The notes beneath the pieces were generated by a model, which saw nothing but the letters and a program-made list of their open reading frames with translations, had not been told where the DNA came from and searched no databases. A program made the translations under genes and the position numbers. From Rebecca billardiae RCC1528 (lineage: Eukaryota > Haptophyta), in the NCBI GenBank assembly GCA_965240325.2, contig OZ251231.1:2356001-2420000 (forward strand): a stretch of 64,000 nt of DNA, read 5' to 3'. Shown piece by piece: positions 41,167 to 53,020 of this stretch (positions within the stretch are counted from its first letter, which is position 1; the number at the start of each line of letters is the position of its first letter).

Positions 41167-41173
41167 CGCAAAC

Positions 41174-42292
41174 CAAGGGGAGTCAGGGTACAGCACGTCC
41201 AGTTGGGCTGCAGCTGGAGCTTGGGTCCAAAAGCTTCCCGCGGCGCAGCGGCACTCGCCGCCGCCGCCGCCGTCGAGGGGCGGTTGTGGCGCGCACGGCG
41301 TGAGCCGCTGCGGGCGCTGAGGTGCGCGCGACGGCGGCGCGCCCGGCGGCGCTGCTGTAGGAGGCCACTGCCCTCCTCTCTGCCCCGCGCGCTTCGCTCG
41401 TCGTCGCCGTCTCCGCGCCTGCGACTCAGCGCGCACGCGAGCGCGGCACCGCCCGGCAGCCGGGGCAATCTCTGCCGTGACTGCGCATGTGCGTCGCGAC
41501 CTGGTCGGCCCAGCGCGCGAGGCGCGTGCGGGCGAGGTAGGGCCAGTATGGGCGCGCGCCATGCCGCCTCGACCTTGCGCCGGTGGGCATGTCGCGGGCC
41601 TTGCACCTCTGTCGACAACGTTGACAAACAATGCGGCACCCAAGCGCAGGCGTCAGTGTGCACGATCGAGGCAGTAGGCGTACAGACGCGATAGTTGCAG
41701 AGCCTTTTGTGATCATGCGAGTCATACATTGTCAGTGACTCTCACCCAGGTCGTCTGCGCGCTGAACTGACGTTTTGACTGAGTGCCTCGAGATCGCCTC
41801 GACGATGGCCCGTGCATTGCTTGAACACAGTCCACTGAGCGGCCAACCAGACACACGTGCTCAGTTCCCTGTTGTACGCTCTGATGGGCTTACTTGAGGC
41901 GGCATGGCGCGCGCCCATACTGGCCCTACCTCGCCCGCACGCGCCTCGCGCGCTGGGCCGACCAGGTCGCGACGCACATGCGCAGTCACGGCAGAGATTG
42001 CCCCGGCTGCCGGGCGGTGCCGCGCTCGCGTGCGCGCTGAGTCGCAGGCGCGGAGACGGCGACGACGAGCGAAGCGCGCGGGGCAGAGAGGAGGGCAGTG
42101 GCCTCCTACAGCAGCGCCGCCGGGCGCGCCGCCGTCGCGCGCACCTCAGCGCCCGCAGCGGCTCACGCCGTGCGCGCCACAACCGCCCCTCGACGGCGGC
42201 GGCGGCGGCGAGTGCCGCTGCGCCGCGGGAAGCTTTTGGACCCAAGCTCCAGCTGCAGCCCAACTGGACGTGCTGTACCCTGACTCCCCTTG
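41174..42292. mobile_element. Foldback element 2 (397-bp arms)
   Basis: Left arm 41174-41570 and right arm 41896-42292 are inverted repeats of equal length (397 bp) enclosing a 325-bp spacer. Ends are CAAGGGGAGTCAGGGTAC and its complement. It starts directly at the 7-bp repeat that closes element 1, with no gap. The outer sequence differs from element 1, but the termini (CAAGGG...CCCTTG) and inner ends are alike, so they look like members of one family. Its right flank (TCCTACC) shows no matching target duplication. Confidence 0.78.
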
Positions 42293-42494
42293 TCCTACCT
42301 GTGTCGTTAAATCATAGAATGTGTCCAGCGCCCAACCGGCCTCAGCGCGTTCCCGGACACGGCAGGTTGTTTCGGGAGCAGGGCGGCAAGCAGAGCTCTC
42401 GGTGACAACCCGCGGTGGACGACAAGGCCTGTGGCGGTCTGCCCGACCGAGTGCCCCGCCGCGAAGCCCTCCGCGCGGGCGTTCGGGCGGCGAC

Positions 42495-45400
42495 ATGACG
42501 GACTACGCGGCCCCACCATCAACGGGTGCCGGTGTCCACGCGCGCGCTCCGCCGCTGGGGGCCACTGGCCGCGAGCCATCGGCCGCCGCGGTCGTCGCGG
42601 ACGATCACCACACAGGCCGGCCCGAGATGTACGAGACGCAGTGCCCGTTCTGCTTCGAGGCGGTGCATTTCTCGTTGATGCGCGACTCGAACAACCTGAT
42701 GTGCCCGAGCTGTGCAATGCTCTTCGACGCCACCCACGCGTACGCGAAGGCCGAGATCGTTGCCGCGCTTTCGATACAGAAGCACGCGCGCGGGCGCTTT
42801 GCTCGGATGATGATGCGCCACAAGCAGGAGCCCGCCCACGCGGCTGAGCCGGCGAAGGGCAGCTGCCCGGCATGCTCGGAGAGCGTGCACTTTACGCACG
42901 ACCGCGAGACCGACAGCCTCGTGTGCCCGAGCTGCGCGACGATCTTCCACGCGGAGCGGCGCGACAAGCTGATGGCCGACTGCCCGGCGTGCTCGGCGGG
43001 CGTGCACTACTCGCTCGATCGGCGCTCGCACAGCCTCGTGTGCTCGAGCTGCGCGACGGCCTTCCAGCCGCCGGCGCAGCCGGGCGAGCCAAAGCCGCCG
43101 CCGCGCGAGGAGCCGACGCCGATGCGCGCGGGCACCGTGTTTGAGCGAGGCAAGCTGTACCACGCGCCGTGCCCGGTGTGCTCGCTGTCGGTCTCGTTCC
43201 GGCTGCACCAGCGGCTGGACACGATCGCGTGCCCCAACTGCTCGATCGTCTTCCACGGTGCGATCGCGCTCAAGGCGGTGGCGATGGACGTGCTCGCGGT
43301 CTTGACAATCCAGAAGCACGCGCGCGGCCGGCTCACGCGCCGCGCGGTCGCGAGGCAAAAGACGGGCGGCTCGCTCAAGATCTCGGCCGAGCTGGGGCAG
43401 GCGGTGCAGCCGGGCGAGACGAGCGCGCACACGCCTCCGCAGCACGCGCACGGCAAGGGCGCCGCGGTCGAGAAGAAGGACGCGCACCCGCCCACCGCGC
43501 GCAAGCGGCTGTCGCGGCCACCGCGAGGCTCGCTGTACCAGATGAGCTGCCCGACGTGCGAGGCAGATGTGCACTTCTCGCCCTACTACGACACGCACAA
43601 CCTGCTCTGCCCGACGTGCATGACGATCTTCGACGCGCGGAAGGAGCACCGCTGGGCCGAGGTGATCTCCGCCATCCGCATCCAGAAGGAGGTGCGGCGC
43701 AGGCAGGCGATGCGGCTGCGTGACGAGATGCGCCGCCAGCTCTCTGCGCGGCGCGCTGCCGGAGCGCGCCCCGAGATGTACGTGACCGACTGCCCGAGCT
43801 GCTTCAAGGGCGTGCACTTTGCGCTGCTGCGCGACACGAACAACCTGCTGTGCGGCCACTGCTCGACGATGTTCGACGCGACGACCGCGTACCGGCAGGC
43901 CGACGTCATCGCCGCCATCCGGATTCAGCAGCGGCTGCGGAGCAAGATGGCGATGCGCCTCAAGGCACGGCTGCTCGGGCGCCGCCTCGCAGACGCGCCG
44001 CCGCCCGACGCGGAGGCGCCGCCGCCCATCAACGTCGCGGCGGCAACGGCGGCGGTGAGCGGCCCGCGCGCGGCGAGCCCGCTCTCGCCCACGTCGCCCG
44101 GAGCCCGCCCCGAGATGTACGTGACCGACTGCCCGAGCTGCTTCAAGGGCGTGCACTTTGAGCTGCTGCGCGACACGAACAACCTGCTGTGCGGCCACTG
44201 CTCGACGCTGTTCGACGCGACGAGCGCGTACAAGCAGGCCGAGGTGCTCGCCGCGATCCACGTGCAGAAGCACGCGCGCGGCCGGCTCGAGCGGCGCAAG
44301 AGCACGCTGGTGCGCGGCTTCCTCCACCGCGGCAAGCTGTACCACGCGCCGTGCCCGGTGTGCTCGACCTCGGTCTCGTTCCGGCTGCACCAGAGAGGGG
44401 ACGCCATCGTGTGCCCCAACTGCGCGATGGTGTACCACGCGGGGCGCGCGCTCAAGACGGTGGCGATCGACGCGCTCGCCGTGGTGACGATCCAGAAGTA
44501 CACGCGCGGCCGGCTCGAGCGCAAGCGCACGCTGCAGCGCCGCGCGAGCAAGCCGTCGGCCTTGCTGCCGGCCGCGCCGCCGGCCGCCGCGCCGCCGCTG
44601 CCCGGCCCGGCAGCGCCCGAGCCGGCGCACGCGTCGAGCCCGCCCTCGCCCTCGCCGCCGGTCTCGCGTCCCGACATGTACGTGACCGACTGCCCGACCT
44701 GCTTCAAGGGCGTGCACTTCTCGCTGCTGCGCGACACGAACAACCTGCTCTGCCCGGAGTGCTCGACGATGTTCGACGCGACGAGCGCGTACAAGCAGGC
44801 CGAGGTGCTCGCCGCGATCCACGTGCAGAAGCACGCGCGCGGCCGGCTCGAGCGGCGCAAGCACAAGCTGGCCAAGGAGTTCCTGCAGCGGGGCAAGCGG
44901 TACCACGTGCCGTGCCCGGTGTGCGGCAGCGCGCTCTCCTTCAAGACGCACCGCGAGAGCCACGACGTGGTGCTCTGCCCGCACTGCTGCAGCGTCTTCA
45001 GCGGCAGCCACGCGCTCAAGTCGGTCTCCGTCGTCGTGCTCGCGGCCATGCACATCCAGCGGCACGCGCGCGGCCGGCTCGAGCGCGCGCGGCACGGCGA
45101 TCGCAGGAGAGCGAGCATCCGCGCGCGCGCCGCCAGCCTGGCCGGCCCACGCCCGGCGAGCCCGCTCTCGCCCACGTCGGCGGGCTCGCGCCCCGAGATG
45201 TACGTGACCGACTGCCCGAGCTGCTTCAAGGGCGTGCACTTTGAGCTGCTGCGCGACACGAACAACCTGCTGTGCGGCCACTGCTCGACACTGTTCGACG
45301 CGACGAGCGCGTACAAGCAGGCCGAGGTGCTCGCCGCGATCCACGTGCAGAAGCACGCGCGCGGCCGGCTCGAGCGGCGCAAGAGCACGCTGGTGCGCGG

Positions 45401-47473
45401 CTTCCTCCACCGCGGCAAGCTATACCACGCGCCGTGCCCGGTGTGCTCGACCTCGGTCTCGTTCCGGCTGCACCAGAGAGGGGACGCCATCGTGTGCCCC
45501 AACTGCGCGATGGTGTTCCACGCGGGGCGCGCGCTCAAGACGGTGGCGATGGACGCGCTCGCCGTGGTGACGATCCAGAAGCACACGCGCGGCCGGCTCG
45601 AGCGCAAGCGAGCCGAGGCGCGGCGCGCGCGCAAGGCGTCGCAGGTGCTGCAGCCGATGGCGGAGGTGCCCGAGGAGCGGGAGGCGGAGCCGCTGCCGCC
45701 GCCGCCGCCGCCGCCGCTCCCGGAGCTGATCGACACGCGCTGCCCGCACTGCTCGTGGGCGGGCACGTTCGAGCGGCCCAAGGGCGTGTCGCAGCTCTGG
45801 TGCAAGAACTGCAACAGCCCGTTCATGGAGCGGGAGGTGCAGCTGCAGCACGACGCGGCGCTGCTGATCCAACGGCACGCGCGCGGCAAGCTCACGCGCG
45901 ACCGCGGCCTCCTCTCGCCCGTCGCCAAGCTGATCAAGCGGCTGACCACGCCGGAGGTCGGGGGGCTCAACCGCACGCGCTGCCCGGCGTGCGAGACCGT
46001 CGTCACCTTCCGCCCCGAGTCGGGCGACGTGACGGTGTGCCCGAGCTGCTCGCACATGTTCTCGGGGCACGAGGCGATGCGCAAGGCGGCGGAGAAGGCG
46101 GTGCTCGACATCCAGCGCATCATCCGCGGCCGGATCATCCGCACGATGCTCAAGCGGCTCAAGCGCTCGATGCGGCCGAGCCAGCTCGTGCGCGCGAGCT
46201 CCAAGCTCAACGGCGCGCCGCCCAAGCCCGCGCCGCCCGCCGCGCCCGCGCCCGCCGCCGAGCCGCCGCCCGGCCCGCGCCGACAGCAGCGGCCGGCATC
46301 CGCCGCGCCCCGGCCGGGCCTCGCGCCGCAGCAGCGGCCGGTCTACGAGCGCGTGCCGCCGCCGCAGCCGCCTGGCGCGGGGCTCGCCCACCGCGGCCCG
46401 TCGCTGCACAGCGGCATCCTGTCGCCCGCGCCCGCGCCCGCCGCTCGCCCGGCGCCGTCCAGCCCCGAGGGCCACTCCCCGGTGCCCGGGCCTCCGGCGG
46501 GCGGCTCGGCGCACTCGCAGGTGGAGGACGACTACGGCGTGACGCGCGTCAACATGGCGCGCCCCTCGTCGGCGCGCGCCGCCGGCCGCGCGCAGCCGGC
46601 GCGCGCGGCGGGGCCGAGCGTGCGCCCAGGCCGCATCGTGCCCGCGCGAGAGCCGCAGCGCCCGCCGCCCCAGTACGACGAGGGCGGGGAGGATCTGGCC
46701 AACAGCTTCCCACCGCGCAGGCGCACGCGCGCCGCGTCCGGCGGCCGGCGGCGCCGCGCCAGTCCCAACGGGGGTGCGCGCGCACGCGCACGCGCACGCG
46801 CAGCGCCCGCGCGCTCGCGCAGCGCCCGTCGCTCCGCGCTCGCAGCGCGTGCGGCTGAGCACCTCACACGCCCGCGCGCCGCGAACGCTCCCCCCTGCGC
46901 GCCGCGCGCCGCGCAGCCACGTTCCCCAACGGCCACACGGCTGTACTCGGCCGGACGACCGTCTCGGTCGAGGAGCTGCGCGGCACGGGCGGCACGCGCG
47001 TGACCCCGCGCCCGGGGCCGCGCACGAACCGGCCGCCCTCGCCGCGCGGCAACGAGCGCCTCGAGCTGATCGCGCAGATCTACGGCATCGCCTACTCGCG
47101 TGGCAAGCAGAACAAGATCCAGCTCGAGAGGACGCCGCTGCCCAAGCAGTACCCGTGCGCGCGCCCGCCGCCGCGCGAGCTGAGCACACGGCGCTGCGCG
47201 ACCGCGCGGCCACCCACCGCACACCGCACCCGCGCGGCACTCGCGTGTTCGGATGCTCACGTCCCGCTGCCCCCGCCGCCGCGCACGCGACGTTTGCCAA
47301 CTCGCTCGCATCGCAGGGTGCGCCTGCCGCCACCGGGGCCGCCCACGACGCTGGGCCAGTCGCTGCCGCCACATTACACGGCGAATAATGGCGGTGGGGT
47401 CGGTTCCAGCAGCTCGCCGCCTGGATCAGGATCGCCGACGGATGCGCCGACGCGACGGTACGCGTGGAATTGA
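42495..47473 (+). CDS. Zinc-ribbon / IQ-motif array protein, 1557 residues
   Basis: Three exons (42495-46773, 46917-47154, 47317-47473) with introns of 143 and 162 nt. The body consists of about 14 modules, each with two CPxC-type pairs spaced about 18-20 residues (for example DCPSCFKGVHFELLRDTNNL then LCGHCS) and nearly all followed by a helix containing an IQ-like motif (AAIHVQKHARGRLERRK). The cysteine pairs should bind zinc as a ribbon; the IQ helices should bind calmodulin or related EF-hand proteins (family knowledge). Modules 7-8 and 11-12 are nearly identical. The C-terminus (about 1230-1557) is Pro/Ala/Arg-rich and disordered, with a final RLELIAQIYGIAYSRG segment. I know no named family with this architecture; a scaffold is a plausible role. 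Confidence 0.72.
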
Positions 47474-47662
47474 TTGACGATGGTGATCGATGCATGATCA
47501 TCTTCGACGATCATCAGACGATCGCACGCCCGATCGTCGCAATAACGCGTGATGATGATCATGGTGCGTTTAATCGTCAGCAGAGTGTCGCACCGCTAGG
47601 CACTGATCACTTGATCAGTCATCAGACGAGACTGACGATCATACGCACAGGAGGAGTTCAGC

Positions 47663-48952
47663 ATGGCGGCGGCCACGACAAAAGATTCTTATTCCACGGC
47701 GGCAACGCCGCGTGTGCTCCGGCGATCGTCGAGTTTCTTCCGACGCGAGCTCTCCGGGTCGTACTCGTTCGCCATCGTTGTGACCCTCGCTCTGTGTGTC
47801 GCTGTGCTCGACCCCGTCAAGTGCCTGTGGGGCGGCATACAAGTCGTCCGTTCGCTGTGCCCGGCTCGATTTGCGCACAACTTGCCAAGCATGCTCGCGA
47901 CAACAGAGCAGTGGTGCTGGCAGATGTGGAGGGCGCGCTCGGCATCCGCCGCGAGCATCGCGCCACGGCCGATCCTCGAGCTCACGCCGGACGAGTTCGA
48001 CGCCATGCGCACAGTGCCGACAGACCGACCTTTTGTGGTGTGCTGCGCGCATGAGACACGCACACAAGCAGTGGCAGCCCGTGCCACGCGTCCCATGAGC
48101 GTACCGTGCGCGTGCTTGCGAGCGGCGCGCGTCGCGCCGCGCCCGGCTCGCGTGACGCGCCCGCCCCCTGCGCGTCCACTCGCCCCGACGCCACCGCCCG
48201 GCGCCTGACAGGTGCGCGGGTACCTCAATCGGACGCGGCTGCGCGCCACGTGGACGGCGGAGTGGCTCTCTGAGTCGCCCGGCCGCGGGGACATGCCCGT
48301 CGACTTCTTCACTGACGCGCGTGAGGCGATCATCACGCCAGACGCGCGCGCGCCGCTGCGCGAGGTCGTCGCGAATATCACGGCCGGAGGCGCGCAGAAG
48401 CTGGCGACAGAGATGGTCTTCCGGGCGGAGCCGGCCGCGGTGGGCGCGCTCGCCGAGCTCAGCCTGGGGGCCAAGCTGGGCCGGCAGTACTTCACGCCCG
48501 CCATGCTCGGCACGATTCTGACCATGCCGCTGTTCATGGCCCGGGGCGACGAGCGACGAGCGCCGCGCACGGACATGCACTGCGAGCCGATCGCCAACGC
48601 CGTGCTCATGCTCGAGGGCTCCAAGCGCTGGACGCTGCTGGCGCCCGAGCACTCACACCTCGTCTCTCCGCAGGTGAGCCCCGATGGGCGCGCCTACTTC
48701 TACGCGCGCATACCGGCCGGAGACCCGGCGTTCGGCCGGCTGCCGCGGCACGAGGTGCGCACGTATGGCGGGGACGTGCTGTTCGTGCCCACGTGGACGT
48801 GGCACCGCGTGGACTATGACGATGGCGTGCTCGCGATCGCCGTCTCACTCTTCCACTTCCGCCCATTCGACTTTGGCTTCAACCACCCCACATATGCGGC
48901 GCTCCTCGTGCCAAATCTGGTCAAGGAGCTGTTCGGCCTGAAGAAGCAGTAG
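47663..48952 (+). CDS. JmjC/cupin-8 domain protein with N-terminal membrane anchor
   Basis: Exons 47663-48037 and 48212-48952 (174-nt intron) give 371 residues. A hydrophobic segment (YSFAIVVTLALCVAVLDPVK) near residue 34 suggests a signal anchor, unusual for nuclear JmjC demethylases. The splice joins DRPFV to VRGYLNRTR, restoring the family's RPxVxRG start. The cupin core has DMHCEPIANAVLMLEGSKRW, with the H-x-E metal ligand pair, and TWTWHRVDYDDG, with the distal metal-binding His. The layout matches small JmjC hydroxylases (FIH/JMJD5-like). Membrane anchoring suggests hydroxylation of lumenal or membrane-near proteins (inference). Confidence 0.72.
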
Positions 48953-49071
48953 GAGCGACGGTGCCAGCAGCATCGCACCGCCGAGTCGCCAATCGGACGC
49001 GCGATGTCATCAGTTAGTATAGTTACAGTAGTAGGCGACGACGACCGGTATTAATAGTATGACACACACAT

Positions 49072-49074
<3 letters not shown>

Positions 49075-49120
<46 letters not shown>
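49075..49120. repeat. TA microsatellite
   Basis: About 46 bp of uninterrupted (AT)n, followed by a shorter TA tract at 49146-49161. Confidence 0.85.
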
Positions 49121-49123
<3 letters not shown>

Positions 49124-49526
49124 TCGTCGCGTCATCAAAAAACCCATATATATATATATATCGATCTACGCGGTATACTATTAACCAAATAAAGTATTAT
49201 TACCCGCCTGGCATTGACGACGATCAAATACTGTCAATGCACTTATGCGTCGTAGTGATGCATATATAGTACTAGTGGGGCTCCACGTTCCTTACTACTA
49301 CATCCTCATCCTGTCGGCGCGCTGTTGCATCGGCGCCTAGTCGGCGAGTTCGGACGACGACGTTTTGTGGACGACGGTGGGGCGAGGACGACGGGCGCTG
49401 GCGCGCCGCGAGGCGGCCGCAGCCCTCATCCAGGCCTCGCAGGCGGAGGGCTGAACGAATTTTCCGGCGGCGCTACCATCGGCGACGGCTTCATGGGCGG
49501 TGACAGTTGGCGGGCGTCAATCTCGC

Positions 49527-49557
49527 CTGCCTGAGCTGTGTGCGTCTCTTATTCTTA
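49527..49557 (+). repeat. 31-nt dispersed motif, copy 2
   Basis: Identical to the motif at 59735-59765 and, inverted, to 2992-3022. The match to the 59735 copy extends upstream into CAATCTCGC. No gene start is seen nearby. Confidence 0.8.
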
Positions 49558-50258
49558 TAGTAAACAGTACTGAGCTAGTCGAGCCTCGAGGGGCCGTTCG
49601 GACTAGCTGCAGGGTCCACATCGGTACATCGTCCCCAAAGTGAGCGCTAGATGCCCCACGCCATAGGCGCTTCAGAAAGCCCCGTAACGCCACCGCGCCA
49701 ACTCCGCCGCCATCTGGCCGTGAGCCCGCCATTCTTGCGAGCAGATCTACAGTAGCTAGCTGAGTTTCAAAGCCAAAAATCGGAAGTTTATGGCCGCGCC
49801 TCAGTAGCCGCCGAACAAAACCTCGCCGTGGCCGAAGCTTCCATCGGACAACCCGCCAAGACGTGGGGAATCGGCGACCAAGCCGACAGCTCGCCCGGAG
49901 GCCAATGCCTCGCCGAGCGACGCATGGACGGCATGGCTGCCAAACGTCACTGCACATTCCGACAAACCAGCACTTTGGGTGCTTGCAGCTTGGGCCCAGG
50001 AGAGGCGGCCGCGAGCCGGGCGACTGAACCTGATGGCGTTGGGAGCGACGGCGGCTGGAGCGGATCCGGATGGGCACCCAGGCCTAAGAACAGATGATGA
50101 TGCATGACGCTCACGCAGGCGAGTCGGATTGTCTGCAGCTGCTCCCCTGAGTGCTCATCCACACAGTCGTGACGCCGGGGGCTTTGGCCGCGCTTTCACT
50201 ATACTTTCAGTCAGTTATTCATTCACGACGAGTTCATTCATCATCATCAAGTAGTTTT

Positions 50259-50575
50259 ATGGCGCACGGCCCCCCCCCGAAAGGTCTGAGCGTGAGCGAA
50301 AGCCGGGGGGGGGGGGGGGCGGCGCACGTGCTCCGCAAAATCAAAAAGAGGATGCGCGCAGGATTTTGGGGATTTTTCGGTAGGTGGCCACCGCGTATGA
50401 GTGGATATCGCTGCCGCAATGATTGCGTTTGTAGTAGATGCTAATTTTAACGATAGTAACACTTAGGGGAATGCAGGGTGGAATAGCACATAACACCAGC
50501 CGTGTGTTAGAACATTCCGTCATAGTAAGATGCCTGAATTGTAAGAGCCTGAAACAGCTCGCCGACCATAGAAAC
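50259..50575 (+). repeat. Dispersed poly-C/poly-G element, copy 2
   Basis: Diverged copy of the element at 33017. Shared blocks include GCGCACG, poly-C, GAAAGGTCTGA, GCGTGAGCGAAAGCC, poly-G, GGCGCACGTGCTCCGCAAAA and GTAAGAGCCTGAAACAGCTC. The central part differs in length by about 60 bp. Confidence 0.6.
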
Positions 50576-52981
50576 GATAGGTTGGGTCGTCAGCTTTGAT
50601 TCACGCGCTTCTGAAAAACAGCGTTTTAGATTAGACGCATCCCTCTTCTCTTAAGAGAACTGCGCTTCAAAAACACCGTTTCAACGAAAGACGATCGCCC
50701 GCCATTCAACTGAAACGAGATTCTGCATAAAGCGAACCAAACATTTGGTTCGGTGGCAATCAGAGGTGGGTACGCAATACGACACGAAATGACTACATCA
50801 GATATCACGCCTTAACCAAGTGTGCACGTTAAATCATAGTAAACTGTAGTACGGGGTTCAGAGTGCGCAGCAGTGCAAGGTCGGGTTGCGAGGCGGCGCG
50901 GGGCTTGAGCCGTCGCAGAGCCTCCCGGATGGCGGGATGGCCGTGTGTGTGCGCGAGCGCCCGCCTCGCGTCGCGCGCCCCGCGCGCAGAGCGCGCGCTC
51001 GGCCGCGCGCGACGCGGCGGAGTCGAGGCTGACGTATGCCCCTGGCCCACTTCGCGCCGCGCAACGCCGCCCACGCCCATCGCCGCTCGCACGCGCAGGC
51101 CTGCCGCGCACGGCTTCGGGGCTTTTCAGCGCATTCAGGCTGGCGGCGGCGCGCCGGGCCGAGGGCTCGGCCGGTGTTGCACCCCTCGGCCAGGCCGAGA
51201 CTTGGCGGAGGCGCGGGTAGTGCCATCGCATGCCCAGATCCCGGGCCTCGCCGTCAGAGTGTGCACGCGAGGCGCGCTGTCATGGTCGACAGGTGAGGCG
51301 CCGCGTGCTCGCCCTCGAGCGGGCAGCGGACGGACCGGCAGGGCGCGCGCACACAGCGGGGCTGTCGAGCTGCTTGCGACTGGGCAGCTCGACGGCGCGT
51401 GCCCTGGCCCTGGGCTGGTAGGCGTGCGCGGGTTCGGAGGCCGGTGAACGCTCGGCGCGGACCCACGTGTCTTGCCGGGCACGGTTGCGCGACACGTCTC
51501 GAGAGTCGAGTGGCATCAGAGCGCTTGCCGACGTGCTGACGGGCCCAACCGCCGGGCCGATGCCCACGCATTGGCCGGGATGCGACCGGCCTCCGCGTCC
51601 TCCGCAGCTGCCTGGAGCCGTCGACCCGCCGCCCAAGGCCCGCGGCCGGCGGGCCGCGCTGTCCGATAGCTCGCGGCACGCAGCAGGCCGCAAGGTCTAC
51701 GCGCTGCGTCAGCGCGAGAGGGCTGAGTTCGCAGTGAGGGATATCCTCACCACGTCTGGAAGAGTTCTAGGAGCTGACGCAGGTTCACGGACCATAGGCT
51801 GCTCGTCATTCGTCCCGCGAACCGGCAGCGGGCAGCATCAGGCTCAACTTCCCAGTCGTCGCGGCTGACGACTTCACTCACGGACTTGGCAATCAATCCT
51901 TGATCGCGGTCCTTCAGCTGCGAGCGCCCGGCACCACCGTGCCCGGCACCGGCTGGCTGCCGACGACAGCGACCTGAGACGGCCGGACGGTGGTGCATGC
52001 TGCTCATTGCCGCGTCCGAATGTACGTGGTGCAGAGCGCGTCACGGCCGGTCGTTCTATACGCGATGATAGAATTAGATCCGCCGCACTAGCCTAGGGCC
52101 GCACCGCCGGCCACCGGGTGTTCATCGTTGCCATTGGGCCCGGCGGTGCGGCGCGCGGCACCGGCCGGCGGTCCACTGCTGACACTCGTTCCGTCACGGC
52201 AGCTTCTAGGAAGCCAGTCGCGTGGGCATAGCGCGCCTCTCTGCCCGCGCGGCATGTGGGATGATGTCAGGCTGCCGGATGTGACTGGCTTGGACCACTG
52301 ACCAGGCTGCGGGAGCATGTCGCTGATGCATTCCAGAAGACTTCTCAGGGGAACCAGACGATGACGGCACTCGTCGTGATCAGTCGAGTCGTCAAGTGAT
52401 AATGACGCCAGAATCGTCGCGCCACGTGCCGGCACCGTTAGAAGGCAGATGAACAACTCGCGCGTAGTCCCGCTGAGAGCGTATGTATGTACGGTATGGC
52501 TGCGGCTGCAACGCGCAGTCGTCTGACGCAGTCATCACTCGACGGATGCCTGACTGCCTGACCGACGAGACGAGCCACAGGCTTAGATCTGCGAGCGGCG
52601 AGTCTGCGACGATGGCGAGGTGGCATAATAACATATGCTACGGGCGACGCCGTGCTCCCCTCTCAGTCTAACCCGTGCTCGCAGTCGCCCTCGTGTACGG
52701 CGACGCGCCGGGCGCGCGCGCAACGTGATTCAGCAGTCGTGAAGAACGCGCGCGACAACTAGATACCAGGGCCGTGCGCCCTCAACTTCGTTGTTTACTA
52801 CCCGAAGATCGGCGTAGCCGATCATATATATATATATATATATATATATACGCCAGACGGTGCGTCGAGCTTCCGCTCGGCGATGGAGTGATGGGCGACT
52901 ATGAGGGGGGGGACGACGGCGAGGAGCGCTGATCCTGGTGTTTGTCTCTGCTGCTCGATCTGCTGCTACAGCTTGCTGACT

Positions 52982-53020
52982 CTGACGCCTGCCCGTTGCA
53001 TACCACGTCGTTAATATATA
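52982..53020 (+). repeat. 39-nt dispersed repeat, copy 2
   Basis: Copy of the sequence at 25053-25091, one substitution and one A indel, followed by a TATATATATA tract. Confidence 0.7.

Noticed and set aside
40076-42496. Many open frames with the same protein on both strands
   Set aside because: They arise from the inverted-repeat arms of the foldback elements, not from genes.
50812-51868. Overlapping GC-rich open frames on both strands
   Set aside because: No recognisable domains, no splice continuity, and similar length on both strands.
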